Assembly: GCF_018780565.1 (NCBI RefSeq)
Contig: NZ_JADMJN010000003.1
Location: 248,001-312,000 of the forward strand
Source: Rhodoferax sp.
Lineage (GTDB): Bacteria > Pseudomonadota > Gammaproteobacteria > Burkholderiales > Burkholderiaceae_C
Direction of reading: 5' to 3'
DNA length: 64,000 nt
Shown: piece after piece, positions 17,130-25,540 of the stretch
Position numbering within the stretch: position 1 is the stretch's first letter
Layout: the number at the start of each line of letters is the position of its first letter
Translations under genes and position numbers: made by a program
The notes under the pieces: generated by a model
What the model saw: only the letters and a program-made list of their open reading frames with translations
What the model was told of the DNA's origin: nothing
Databases searched by the model: none

Positions 17130-17222
17130 AGCCAGAGTCTCCCATACGATGGCTGGATTTTTTAAAAGCAGGCGGTATCCAAAACCGCCAGATTTCTCTT
17201 GCCTTGTTTGATAATAAGCGCA

Positions 17223-18044
17223 ATGCAACACATTACTTTGACTCATTCACTGGCTGGCCAAGTGCTTGAAATAGCCCGTGAGGCAGGCTTTTCCATCATG
17301 CGGGTCTATGAGGAAATGCGTCACAACAGTGGGGGTACGAATGAGGCGCTGGTGGCCTACAAATCCGATGACAGCCCACTGACACAGGCCGACCTGTTGG
17401 CGCATCAGCTGATTTCTGAAAAACTCATGGCATTGACACCTGATATTCCGGTGGTTTCTGAAGAAGATGAGCAGTCACTGCAATACCGGTTACCCACCGG
17501 CGATTTCTGGCTCGTCGATCCCTTGGATGGCACCAAGGAATTCCTGGCTCAAAACGGAGAGTTCACAGTCAACATCGCTTTGGTTCGGGATGGCAAAGCT
17601 GTCCTGGGCGTGGTGTTGGCACCCGCGCTGGGCCAAGCCTATTGGGGCGCTGAGGGACTGGGGGCCTTTCGTGAATTGAATGGCCGGGTTGAGGCAATCA
17701 GGGTGAGTCCGCCAACGGCTGACACCAGGCAGTCCGTGCGTGTGCTCGCCAGCAAGAGCCATATGAATGCCGAGACGATCGAATTCATTGCGCGGCTGGG
17801 CGAGCATCAACTGGTGCAGGCCGGCAGCTCCCTGAAGTTTTGTCGTATTGCCGAAGGTGCTGCCGATGTCTATCCGCGCCTGGGGCCGACCTGTGAGTGG
17901 GATACTGCCGCCGCCCAAGCAATTGTTGAAGCCGCTGGTGGCCGTGTCACCAAGCTGGATGGCGCTTCTTTGCGCTATGGCAAGCCGGAGGTACTGAATC
18001 CGCATTTTGTGGCGTCGGGTGTGGCGTTGGCATTTATCAGCTAA
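17223..18044 (+). CDS. cysQ: 3'(2'),5'-bisphosphate nucleotidase CysQ
   Basis: A 273-residue phosphatase of the inositol-monophosphatase superfamily that hydrolyses PAP, the by-product of sulfotransferases, to AMP. Metal-binding motifs are present: SEED (79-82), DPLDGTKEF (99-107) and [11 protein letters not shown] near 220. CysQ relieves PAP inhibition of sulfotransferases and recycles PAPS. It is divergent from cysC (93 bases) and 40 bases upstream of a TPR-sulfotransferase on the same strand, so PAPS supply, use and by-product removal are encoded side by side. The start is set at MQHITLTH; a longer start at 17199 is possible. Confidence 0.93.
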   Translation: MQHITLTHSLAGQVLEIAREAGFSIMRVYEEMRHNSGGTNEALVAYKSDDSPLTQADLLAHQLISEKLMALTPDIPVVSEEDEQSLQYRLPTGDFWLVDPLDGTKEFLAQNGEFTVNIALVRDGKAVLGVVLAPALGQAYWGAEGLGAFRELNGRVEAIRVSPPTADTRQSVRVLASKSHMNAETIEFIARLGEHQLVQAGSSLKFCRIAEGAADVYPRLGPTCEWDTAAAQAIVEAAGGRVTKLDGASLRYGKPEVLNPHFVASGVALAFIS

Positions 18045-18084
18045 GCCTTAGACGTTGGAAATTTTCCAGAAGGTTCCACTGACC

Positions 18085-19680
18085 ATGACCAGTTTTATTC
18101 CGCGCGCATATGGCGCCACGACCATTCGACACACGGTTGATGCCATTCCTGCGACTATGCCTATGGCGCGTGCCCAAGCCGCTGTGAAAGTCCACAATCA
18201 TGTGGATGCGGCGCGGTGGTTTGAACAGGCGATGAGGGAACAACCTGAGAATGTCCAGGCCAGCCTTGGCTTGGGTCAGTCTTTGTGCAGCCTGGGGCGA
18301 CGCGGCGAAGGAACGGCCTATTTACGGCAAGCCGGGCAATATTTTCTGCAGGCATCCCGCCAGAGTGGAGACCTCACGCCCTTGCTTGAACTGATTTCTC
18401 AATTACAGCATTGGAGCGATTTTGAAGGGGCTCTTGAATTGGGCACTCAGGCTGCCGAGGTCAATAGTGCAGATTTTCGGGTTCACCAACTTCTGACCCT
18501 GACCTATTCCCAGTTGAACAGAACGGCAGATGCCTTGGTGGCTGGTCAGCGCGCACTGGAACTGGACCCAGAGAACAGCATGATGCATATTCTCCAGGGT
18601 AGTCTAGAGGCTGATGCAGGTTTGAACGCCGCTGCGAAGCTGCGCCTTGAAGATGTTCTGACCTACGAACTGAATGCCCGGGAAGAGTTTCGCGCACACA
18701 AGGAGTTGGCGCGGGTTCTGGACAAGCTTGGGGAATACGATCAGGTGTTTCCCCACTTGCATGAGTCTGCGGGATTTTCCAGTCAACTGCCTGAAATCAC
18801 TCGACAGGACAAGGCTCTGATTCCAACGATGCTCAAAGCGAACAGAATAGAGTTTGACCGTGAGCTTCTAAGTCGCTGGTCTGGCGCGGAATTTCCGAAA
18901 AATAAGCCGTCATTGACGTTTTTGGTCGGCTTCATGCGCTCTGGCACCACTTTGACACAAGAGGTCTTGGATGCACATCCAGACGTCTTTGTTGCCGATG
19001 AGGCAGATTTCATATGGGCCATGCACCGCGAGCTGCACATGATGGACACGTCCACCGCCAACACTGCCGAGAAGCTGCGGCGGCTGGATTTTGTTGGTGT
19101 TCTGCATTTGCGTGAGTGTTACTGGAACCGGGTACGGCAGCGCTTCGGGGACAGTATCGGGGAGAGGATGCTGGTGGACAAATTCACAATGAACACCATT
19201 GATCTGGGTCTCATCAATGTGATTTTTCCTGATGCCAAGGTCGTCTTTGTCATGCGTGATCCACGCGACGTCTGTGTCAGTTGTTTTATGCAACTGATGG
19301 TGCCATCACCCGCGACCGTGCATCTTCTGACTTGGCAGGGCACGGCAGAGTTCTATGCGGCGGTGATGGATTGGTGGATGTACATCAAACAGCAAATGAC
19401 CATGGGTTTTATCGAGTTTCGATACGAAGACGCCGTCATGCAATTTGAACCAACCTTCCGAAAGGTCTTCGATTTTCTCGGGCTCTCATGGGATGCAAGC
19501 GTTGCCGACTTCCACAAGCGCGCCGCTGGCAAGTTCATTTCTACGCCCAGCCGCACCCAGGTTGCCCAACCCCTGTACACATCGTCCGTGACACGATGGC
19601 GGCATTTTGAATCAGAGTTTGCACCGGTGTCTGAACTTCTCAAGCCATTTGTAAAAGCCTTTTATTACGAGCCATTTTGA
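18085..19680 (+). CDS. TPR-repeat sulfotransferase
   Basis: A 531-residue protein with TPR repeats over residues about 30-240 (NHVDAARWFEQAMREQPENV and later copies), followed by a sulfotransferase domain. The PAPS 5'-phosphosulfate loop reads GFMRSGTTL near residue 283, and the 3'-phosphate motif VFVMRDPRDVCVSC near 388. The domain is of the Sulfotransfer_3 type, which includes tyrosylprotein and glycan sulfotransferases, so the acceptor is not settled. There is no signal peptide, so it is probably cytoplasmic. It lies 40 bases after cysQ, probably in one transcript. ATG 18085 is preferred over a TTG at 18055. It is convergent with a second TPR-sulfotransferase. Confidence 0.88.
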   Translation: MTSFIPRAYGATTIRHTVDAIPATMPMARAQAAVKVHNHVDAARWFEQAMREQPENVQASLGLGQSLCSLGRRGEGTAYLRQAGQYFLQASRQSGDLTPLLELISQLQHWSDFEGALELGTQAAEVNSADFRVHQLLTLTYSQLNRTADALVAGQRALELDPENSMMHILQGSLEADAGLNAAAKLRLEDVLTYELNAREEFRAHKELARVLDKLGEYDQVFPHLHESAGFSSQLPEITRQDKALIPTMLKANRIEFDRELLSRWSGAEFPKNKPSLTFLVGFMRSGTTLTQEVLDAHPDVFVADEADFIWAMHRELHMMDTSTANTAEKLRRLDFVGVLHLRECYWNRVRQRFGDSIGERMLVDKFTMNTIDLGLINVIFPDAKVVFVMRDPRDVCVSCFMQLMVPSPATVHLLTWQGTAEFYAAVMDWWMYIKQQMTMGFIEFRYEDAVMQFEPTFRKVFDFLGLSWDASVADFHKRAAGKFISTPSRTQVAQPLYTSSVTRWRHFESEFAPVSELLKPFVKAFYYEPF

Positions 19681-19709
19681 AGAGCTGAATGGGCGTTACA
19701 AAATGGCGT

Positions 19710-21563
19710 TCAGGCGTAGCCAAATTTTTCAATGAACGGTTGCAAAATCGGCAATACATGGCTCAATTGCTGCTCATAGCGCCTCCAGCGAAATTTTGAG
19801 CGCAGATAGATTGGCTGCACTACCTGGTGATAGCTCGGGGTGTTAATCGCCCCTCGCTGGCGCGCATGGTCGGTGTGTCTGAGCACCGCATCATCCCAAG
19901 GCAGGCCGAGAAAATCCAGTAATTCACGACTTTTCTGGGGAATGTTCTCTATCAAGTCTTCATACCGTAGTTGATAAAAATTCAGAGGCAGCTGTTCCGA
20001 ATAGTGAAGCCACGAGTCCATCACTTGCGAGTAAAAATTAACCGTGTTTTCTATGTTGAAGAAATTGGCCATGCCCGCATTAACTGCGAAATTCTGCATT
20101 AGGCAACTCAAGCAGACATCGCACGGGTGCCGAATTGCCACAATGAATTTGGCGTTCGGAAAAACCCTGGCAATAATCGGTACCAAAACCGTGTTCAATG
20201 GCATCTTGTCGATCAAGCGGTTGTCTGGTCGTAGGTTGATGTACTTTGCGACCGCCATGAAGTAAATCTGTCGCAGCTCATTGAGTTGACTTTCATGGAG
20301 ATCGGTTAAAAAACCTGGCTGCCAATCCATCATCTCTAGTGCACGTTCTGCCATAAGGGAGACTGCTGGTTTTTCCTCCATCGCTTGTATGTTGGGATGA
20401 CTGTCCAGAATTTGCTCCATCAGTGTGGTACCCGAACGCGGGAAGCCAATGAGAAACACAGGATCTATCCGATCGACATCCGCAACGCGTTCAACTTCTA
20501 TTTGAGATCGCAACTCAGCGGTGACTAGTTGCCGAACTCGCGTATGCCGGTCTGTGTAGGCTTGGCCGGTACTGTCACTATTCGGGCCAAGCGCTGCCAT
20601 TGCCTTTTTTCTTTTGCCCTCGACGATCATCGGATAGGCGCTCATAGCGTCGCCCATTTGATCGTAAATTTGTCCGAGCTCCAGTGTGATATCGGCGCTG
20701 AGATTGATCGATAACGTCGGAGTCAGCAACCTTTGCAGGCGGTCAGCCGCTTGTTGTAGGCGCTGTTCGCGTCGCTCCAACTGTGCCATCACCAGGTTGC
20801 CCACAACATGTGCGGGTGCAAGATGTAAACCCTGAGTCGCCAATCTCTTTGCCTCGACCGTTTCCCCCATCTTTTCGAGAATGCCGGCTAAACTGGCGAT
20901 CAGATCAACGTCTTCAGGTGCAAGGCTCAATGCGTGTCGAAAATTTTTCAGCGCCGCCGGGTTTTCTCCTTTCAGGTGCAGTGCATGACCGATGTTTCCC
21001 AGTACGACCGTATCCAAGGGTCTTAATGCGGCTGCATGTTGCAGATGGTCGAGGCCAACTTCAATCCGTCCCAAGTTGATGTAGATCGCACCGAGTTCGG
21101 CCAATGCTTCTGGAAATGACGGACGCGAACGTAAGGCCTGCTCCAAACTGATGATTGATTCAGACACCGCCCCTTGCTCGTGCAGAGCCAGTCCCAAAAG
21201 ATAATGCGCATCAGCGAAATCCGGCAAAAGACGGATGGCGGCCCGATAGCTTTCAATGGCATCCAATCTTTTTTCTTGGCTATGCAAAGCCTGACCCAGC
21301 GCAAAGTGCGCATATCCTAATTTAGGCGCCAATAGCAAACTTCGCCTTGCAGAACGTTCTGCATGTATGAAATTGCCAAGTCTTTTTTCAATCAACGATA
21401 GCTTGGTCCAAGCCTCTGCATCCATTGGGTCGAGCTTGCATACGCTGGAAAACAAGGCTTGCGCCTGAACCAAGTCCCCTGCGTTGGCTGCAAAATCGGC
21501 TTTAATTTTTTTCCCTGATGTGAGTACGTTTTTCTTGGACAAAAGCTGAATCCCCAAAGGCAT
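19710..21563 (-). CDS. TPR-repeat sulfotransferase, longer paralogue
   Basis: A 617-residue protein with about eight TPR units in the N-terminal half (AEAWTKLSLIEKRLGNFIHAERSARRSL... pattern) and a C-terminal sulfotransferase domain. The PAPS loop GFPRSGTTL is near residue 368 and the 3'-phosphate motif FIVAIRHPCDVCLSC near 470. The GxPRSGTTLMxxxLDxHP pattern is shared with tyrosylprotein sulfotransferases. ATG 21563 is chosen because upstream residues of the long frame derive from the PEP-CTERM gene and its terminator. It lies downstream of the PEP-CTERM gene on the same strand, separated by a terminator, and converges on the first sulfotransferase. Confidence 0.87.
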   Translation of the reverse strand: MPLGIQLLSKKNVLTSGKKIKADFAANAGDLVQAQALFSSVCKLDPMDAEAWTKLSLIEKRLGNFIHAERSARRSLLLAPKLGYAHFALGQALHSQEKRLDAIESYRAAIRLLPDFADAHYLLGLALHEQGAVSESIISLEQALRSRPSFPEALAELGAIYINLGRIEVGLDHLQHAAALRPLDTVVLGNIGHALHLKGENPAALKNFRHALSLAPEDVDLIASLAGILEKMGETVEAKRLATQGLHLAPAHVVGNLVMAQLERREQRLQQAADRLQRLLTPTLSINLSADITLELGQIYDQMGDAMSAYPMIVEGKRKKAMAALGPNSDSTGQAYTDRHTRVRQLVTAELRSQIEVERVADVDRIDPVFLIGFPRSGTTLMEQILDSHPNIQAMEEKPAVSLMAERALEMMDWQPGFLTDLHESQLNELRQIYFMAVAKYINLRPDNRLIDKMPLNTVLVPIIARVFPNAKFIVAIRHPCDVCLSCLMQNFAVNAGMANFFNIENTVNFYSQVMDSWLHYSEQLPLNFYQLRYEDLIENIPQKSRELLDFLGLPWDDAVLRHTDHARQRGAINTPSYHQVVQPIYLRSKFRWRRYEQQLSHVLPILQPFIEKFGYA

Positions 21564-21602
21564 CGAAGTGGCTGTTGTAAATTTTATCGACAAATTGGGC
21601 GC

Positions 21603-21626
21603 AAAAAAAACCCCCAATACTGGGGG
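21603..21626 (-). terminator. Rho-independent terminator of the PEP-CTERM gene
   Basis: On the minus strand CCCCCA-GTAT-TGGGGG is followed directly by a run of eight T. It lies 59 bases after the PEP-CTERM stop and 40 bases before the sulfotransferase start, so it separates the two genes transcriptionally or attenuates read-through. Confidence 0.85.
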
Positions 21627-21684
21627 CCTCTTGCTAATCATGGGCGCTGCTAGCGCCACCCATTCGCCGCTACTAGCGTGCTTG

Positions 21685-22446
21685 TTAGGCGGATTTCTTG
21701 CGGCGGCTTGCAGCCAAACCAGCCAAACCAAGACCCAGCAGCGCCAACGAGCCTGGCTCGGGCACGGTACCGGAGCCACCGCCGCCGCCTGTAACAGAGC
21801 CGAAGCCGTCAAGGTAGACATAACCCCAGTGACCGCCGTACGGGCAGTCCGCTGCCAACAAGCTCAAGGTGTAGTCGTGGCCTTGTGTGACGTTGATGAC
21901 CTCGTCAATCCAGCGTGTGTAGAAAACACTTCCATTCACGGAGAATAATGGGCCATTTGTTGCGGAGTTGTAGCTGATGGTGGCCACATTGCTTCCCAAT
22001 GTGTCATCGCGCAAGCTGATCGTGAAGTTATCAGAGTCAGTTGGACCGTGTGAAGCTTGGAGTACTGCAGCCCAAGAGAAATTGATGGTGCTTGCGTCGT
22101 AGTTCAGGACGGTTTGCTTGATCAGGTTAACCGAGTAATTGTTGTTCGCGTCGTTTACTTTGACCGCATGGTTACCGTAACGAACTGTGGACAGGCCAGA
22201 GAATGCGTCAACACCACCTGTGTTCGTAACCGTAACCGACGAGTAAGCAGCATTGTAGTAAGTACCACCGGTGCTGTAATTCGCAGGAGTCAAATCCGCC
22301 ATATTGGCAGTGTTCCAATAGCCACTGCCTTGGGTCCAGCTGCTGGTCGTTCCGTCTTCAAAGCCACCATTCACAAAATTGGCAGCATGAGCGGAGCCTG
22401 CTGAAAATGCGGCTGCAATGGCGAGTGGGAGAAGTTTCTTGATCAT
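21685..22446 (-). CDS. PEP-CTERM sorting-domain protein
   Basis: A 253-residue exported protein. A Sec signal peptide (1-21, ending AHA) is followed by a Gly/Asn/Thr/Tyr-rich beta-type domain with a carbohydrate-binding look (FVNGGFEDGTT...). A GGGGGSG linker leads to the sorting signal VPEPGSLALLGLGLAGLAA ending in RRKKSA (228-253). That tail is recognised by an exosortase, which cleaves it and anchors or releases the protein; no exosortase is in the window. The start has AGGGGAT upstream. It lies downstream of prsT, with its own sigma-54 promoter and a strong terminator. The segment 40-75 is rich in tyrosine, a possible but unproven target for the adjacent sulfotransferase. Confidence 0.93.
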   Translation of the reverse strand: MIKKLLPLAIAAAFSAGSAHAANFVNGGFEDGTTSSWTQGSGYWNTANMADLTPANYSTGGTYYNAAYSSVTVTNTGGVDAFSGLSTVRYGNHAVKVNDANNNYSVNLIKQTVLNYDASTINFSWAAVLQASHGPTDSDNFTISLRDDTLGSNVATISYNSATNGPLFSVNGSVFYTRWIDEVINVTQGHDYTLSLLAADCPYGGHWGYVYLDGFGSVTGGGGGSGTVPEPGSLALLGLGLAGLAASRRKKSA

Positions 22447-22492
22447 TTTGATCCCCTACAAAGTTTAGAAAAATTGACTAACGGTTGCGGAT

Positions 22493-22509
22493 AAGCATTC
22501 TTCGTGCCA
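22493..22509 (-). promoter_or_regulatory. sigma-54 (RpoN) promoter of the PEP-CTERM gene
   Basis: On the minus strand TGGCACG-AAGA-ATGCT matches the -24/-12 consensus TGGCACG-N4-TTGC(A/T) with one mismatch and exact spacing. Transcription would start near 22483, leaving a leader of about 37 bases before ATG 22446. RpoN control of PEP-CTERM genes through the PrsK/PrsR two-component system is known in floc-forming betaproteobacteria; neither regulator is in this window. Confidence 0.8.
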
Positions 22510-22522
22510 TTTTTCTAAGCCT

Positions 22523-22606
22523 TTGATTTGCAATGACTTTCTTGAAATTGTGGATTGAACGAATGATTGGATGTTAAAAAAATCGACATTCATCGGTTGA
22601 TTTGCA
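22523..22606 (-). promoter_or_regulatory. pair of 10-bp direct repeats upstream of the sigma-54 promoter
   Basis: TGCAAATCAA (minus strand) occurs twice, at 22523-22532 and 22597-22606. The copies are 74 bases apart start to start, close to seven helical turns, upstream of the -24/-12 element. Enhancer-binding activators of RpoN promoters use such upstream sites, so these may bind a PrsR-type activator. The second copy abuts the prsT stop codon. Confidence 0.35.
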
Positions 22607-25393
22607 TCAATTTTTCAGGGATTGCTGCAATTGTCCCAAGACTGCTTGATCGGCTTTGCCAAGTTGTTTGCTGTCGATCGTCGCCAACTCAGTTGCGGCT
22701 GCTTTTCGGTCGCCAGTCCCCAGCAATTGCTGGGCCAGATGCAAGCGCGGAACGGCGGCGGCGGGCGAGAGATTCACTGCAGTGCGCAAGCTTGCAATAC
22801 CTTCCTCTCGCTTTCCCGCCAACGCTTGGGCCATGCCCAATGTGTCAAGCACATTGGGATTGTCCGGCATCAGTTGCGCCGCCTTCAAGGCGTTGTCAAT
22901 GGCTTTGGGTTGCTTCGCTTGAATCTGGGCCCAGGCCAGATCGTTGAGCACGATCGGGTTGCGAGGGTTTTTGGTGGCGATTTTTTGCAGAAATTCAACT
23001 GCTTTCTCGGCTTTACCTTGGGCAAGGGCTCGTTGCGCGGCATAGCCTAGGACCACAGGGCTTTCGGGGAATTTGCGCAGACTGCTGGCCAGTTCGTCGT
23101 CTGCAGAAGCGTTTCGGTTTGTACGGTCTAGCAAACCGACCACCCGTAGCGATGCCTCTGGTTCAGCCCCAGCCTTGGCGGCCTTGCTGAATTGCTTGAG
23201 CGCATCATCCGGCTTGCCGGATTGGGCCAGCACATCGCCTTCCAGCAGCATCGCCGCGAGCTTGTGCGGTTCGCGTTCACCTAACTGCCTGGCAATTGAC
23301 AGTGCTTCGCGAGGATTGTCACGAACCATCAGCTTGGCCAGGGCAATATAGGCCGTGCTGTCAAAAGGACGATCAGTAATCAGCCCGCGAAACAAGGTGG
23401 TGGCTTGGGTGTTGCGATTGGCTTGTGCTTCCAGTTCACCAAGTTTGAGCCGCCAGTCTGCGCGCTGGGGGTAGCTCGATACCAGTTTGCGGTAGGTCTC
23501 GGTTGCCAGTTCCAGTTTGCCCATGCGCTCATAGGTCCGGGCAAGCAGGGCGGACGCAGCTGCGGGTGCGTTGTTCGCCGCTGCACCTGACTGGGCCACG
23601 CTCAGGGCCGCATCTGCGTTACCTGCCCGAAAGTGTTCTTCAACCAAAACCTCTCGCAGTGAACTTGCGGTGGGGTGTGCTACCACGCCTTTCTCCAGCA
23701 GCGGAATAACGCCAGACTTGCTCTTTTCCTCAGCACGCAGCAGGGCGGCAAAAGCCAGATAGGTTTGAGCTGTACTGGTTTTGCTTTCCAGTGCTTTTTC
23801 GTAACGGGTATGCAGCTCCTGGCGTTGTCCCGGTTCTTTGGCCATGCCGGCCAGCGCCGTAAGGGCTGCATCAAAGCCAGGCTTGAGATCCAATGCAGCC
23901 AGGGTGGCCTGCCACGCTCCGGCGGTGTCTTTTTGGTAGCCCAAAGCTGCAGCCTGCACCAAATGTGATTGAGGATCTTGGGGACTCGCCTTCATTGCAT
24001 AGTTCGCCAGTTGTTGAACCCTTGCGGTGTCGCCCATGGCCATGGCGATGGAAATAATCCGGTCTCGCAGTGCAGGGTCATCCCGTCCAGTTTCAGTAGC
24101 TCGGTCCAATAAGGCGGCTGCGGCTGGCTTATCGCCCTGGCGGGATTTAAGTTCGCTCAAGCGCAGCAGATTGGCGGCATCCTTGGGGTGCTTTGCGATC
24201 AAATCAGTCAGCGTGGCCATCGCTTTTTTGAGGTCACCGGCTTTCAATTCCGTATCGGCCTTCAGGGACAGCAGTTGGGCATTGTTGGGCGCGACACTCA
24301 GTCCGCGTCGGATTGTTTCCTCCGCATCTTTGCTTTTTCCCATTTGAAGTTGGGCAGATGCCTGCATCTGCAGGGCCGGGACTGAATACGGATTCAGTTT
24401 GAGTATCTTTTTCAACCGGCTGTCTGCCATCTGCACGTCCCCTTTCTGGAGTTCCGCACTCGATGCCAGCAGGGCGGCGGGGAGATGGTCTGGTGAAATG
24501 GCCAGTACCTTCAGTGCGGCCGCATGGCTGCTTTCGCTTTTTCCTTCCCGCGCCAGAATGATGGCATTGAGATAGTGTGTCCAGTAATAGTTTGGTGCCA
24601 GTTTTCGAAGCTGATCGCGCAGCGGAACAGCCGCATCGAATTTGCCTGCGGACATGAGGGCCTCGGCATATTCCCCAATCAAGCCACGGTGCCAGGGAGC
24701 GACTTCGTGGGCGTGCTTGATGGATTCCAGTGCTTTGACCGGATTACCGACCGCGTTGTAGACACGACTCAGTGCCCGCAGCGTCCACCAGGATGCCGTT
24801 GTGTTGGAGGGCATGTTGTTGAGTTCTGCCAATGCTTGATCGGCTTGACCGCCGGCCAGCAGTAATTGGGCTTTGGCCAATCTGACCGCTGGCGTTGAGA
24901 CAGTTGCCCCCTTGAGTTGCTCCTGGGCGAGCACTGTACGTTTCTGGCTCACTTGGGCGATGGCGACCAGCGCCCGGATGTTACTTTCTGCTTCGGGTGA
25001 TTTGAGATGGCGATCCTTGAAATCGCGAATGAGAGGCTCAAGTTCATTGCGTTCGAGCATCAGGGTGGCGATGCGTGGTACCAGCTGGTCGGCGTCACCA
25101 CCGCGCTCCAAGGCCTTACGCAAATGCTGTTCAGCGTTGGCTGGATCAAATGAGTGTTCATAGGCATCCGCCAGCGCCAGACGAGCTTCAACTGAGTCGG
25201 GTTGCGCTTGCACTGCATTTTTGAATTCAATAATGGCAGACGCATACTCGCCCTTGGTCATGTACTCTTGCCCTGCGTTCATGGGGTCTTGGCCGCAGCC
25301 TACGATCAAGCAGGCAAGCGCCGAGGCCAGTATCAACGGAGGAAAATGCTTTTGGAGCAAAGATGGAGAGAAGTTTGCAATGGGCTTTTTCAA
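22607..25393 (-). CDS. prsT: PEP-CTERM system TPR-repeat lipoprotein PrsT
   Basis: A protein of about 928 residues. A lipoprotein signal with lipobox IVGC (Cys33) is followed by some 20 TPR units to the C-terminus. This size and architecture define the PrsT family, found only with exosortase/PEP-CTERM systems and thought to help extracellular polysaccharide assembly or protein sorting at the envelope. A TTG start at 25393 is preferred because GGGAG lies seven bases upstream and a compact signal peptide results; an ATG at 25429 would add 12 residues. It precedes the PEP-CTERM gene on the same strand (160 bases) and is divergent from the BNR-protein gene. Confidence 0.9.
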   Translation of the reverse strand: MKKPIANFSPSLLQKHFPPLILASALACLIVGCGQDPMNAGQEYMTKGEYASAIIEFKNAVQAQPDSVEARLALADAYEHSFDPANAEQHLRKALERGGDADQLVPRIATLMLERNELEPLIRDFKDRHLKSPEAESNIRALVAIAQVSQKRTVLAQEQLKGATVSTPAVRLAKAQLLLAGGQADQALAELNNMPSNTTASWWTLRALSRVYNAVGNPVKALESIKHAHEVAPWHRGLIGEYAEALMSAGKFDAAVPLRDQLRKLAPNYYWTHYLNAIILAREGKSESSHAAALKVLAISPDHLPAALLASSAELQKGDVQMADSRLKKILKLNPYSVPALQMQASAQLQMGKSKDAEETIRRGLSVAPNNAQLLSLKADTELKAGDLKKAMATLTDLIAKHPKDAANLLRLSELKSRQGDKPAAAALLDRATETGRDDPALRDRIISIAMAMGDTARVQQLANYAMKASPQDPQSHLVQAAALGYQKDTAGAWQATLAALDLKPGFDAALTALAGMAKEPGQRQELHTRYEKALESKTSTAQTYLAFAALLRAEEKSKSGVIPLLEKGVVAHPTASSLREVLVEEHFRAGNADAALSVAQSGAAANNAPAAASALLARTYERMGKLELATETYRKLVSSYPQRADWRLKLGELEAQANRNTQATTLFRGLITDRPFDSTAYIALAKLMVRDNPREALSIARQLGEREPHKLAAMLLEGDVLAQSGKPDDALKQFSKAAKAGAEPEASLRVVGLLDRTNRNASADDELASSLRKFPESPVVLGYAAQRALAQGKAEKAVEFLQKIATKNPRNPIVLNDLAWAQIQAKQPKAIDNALKAAQLMPDNPNVLDTLGMAQALAGKREEGIASLRTAVNLSPAAAVPRLHLAQQLLGTGDRKAAATELATIDSKQLGKADQAVLGQLQQSLKN

Positions 25394-25540
25394 GTGAATA
25401 CTCCCGCGAAATGAATCAGGTTGTGCCATTTATTTTGTGTGGAATCGCGTGATCACACAGCGTTTCATTCTACAAACACTAAGATAAAGTCTTTTCTCGT
25501 TTTGTCCTGCGCGAGCGTGGTCCACTGATATCAATGAGCA

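Noticed and set aside
17171..17189. GGCGGT/ACCGCC inverted repeat between cysC and cysQ as an attenuator
   Set aside because: Short stem, poor T-run and no leader peptide or alternative structure visible.
25405..25440. TGGCAC string before prsT as a second RpoN promoter
   Set aside because: No GC-containing -12 element occurs at the right spacing.
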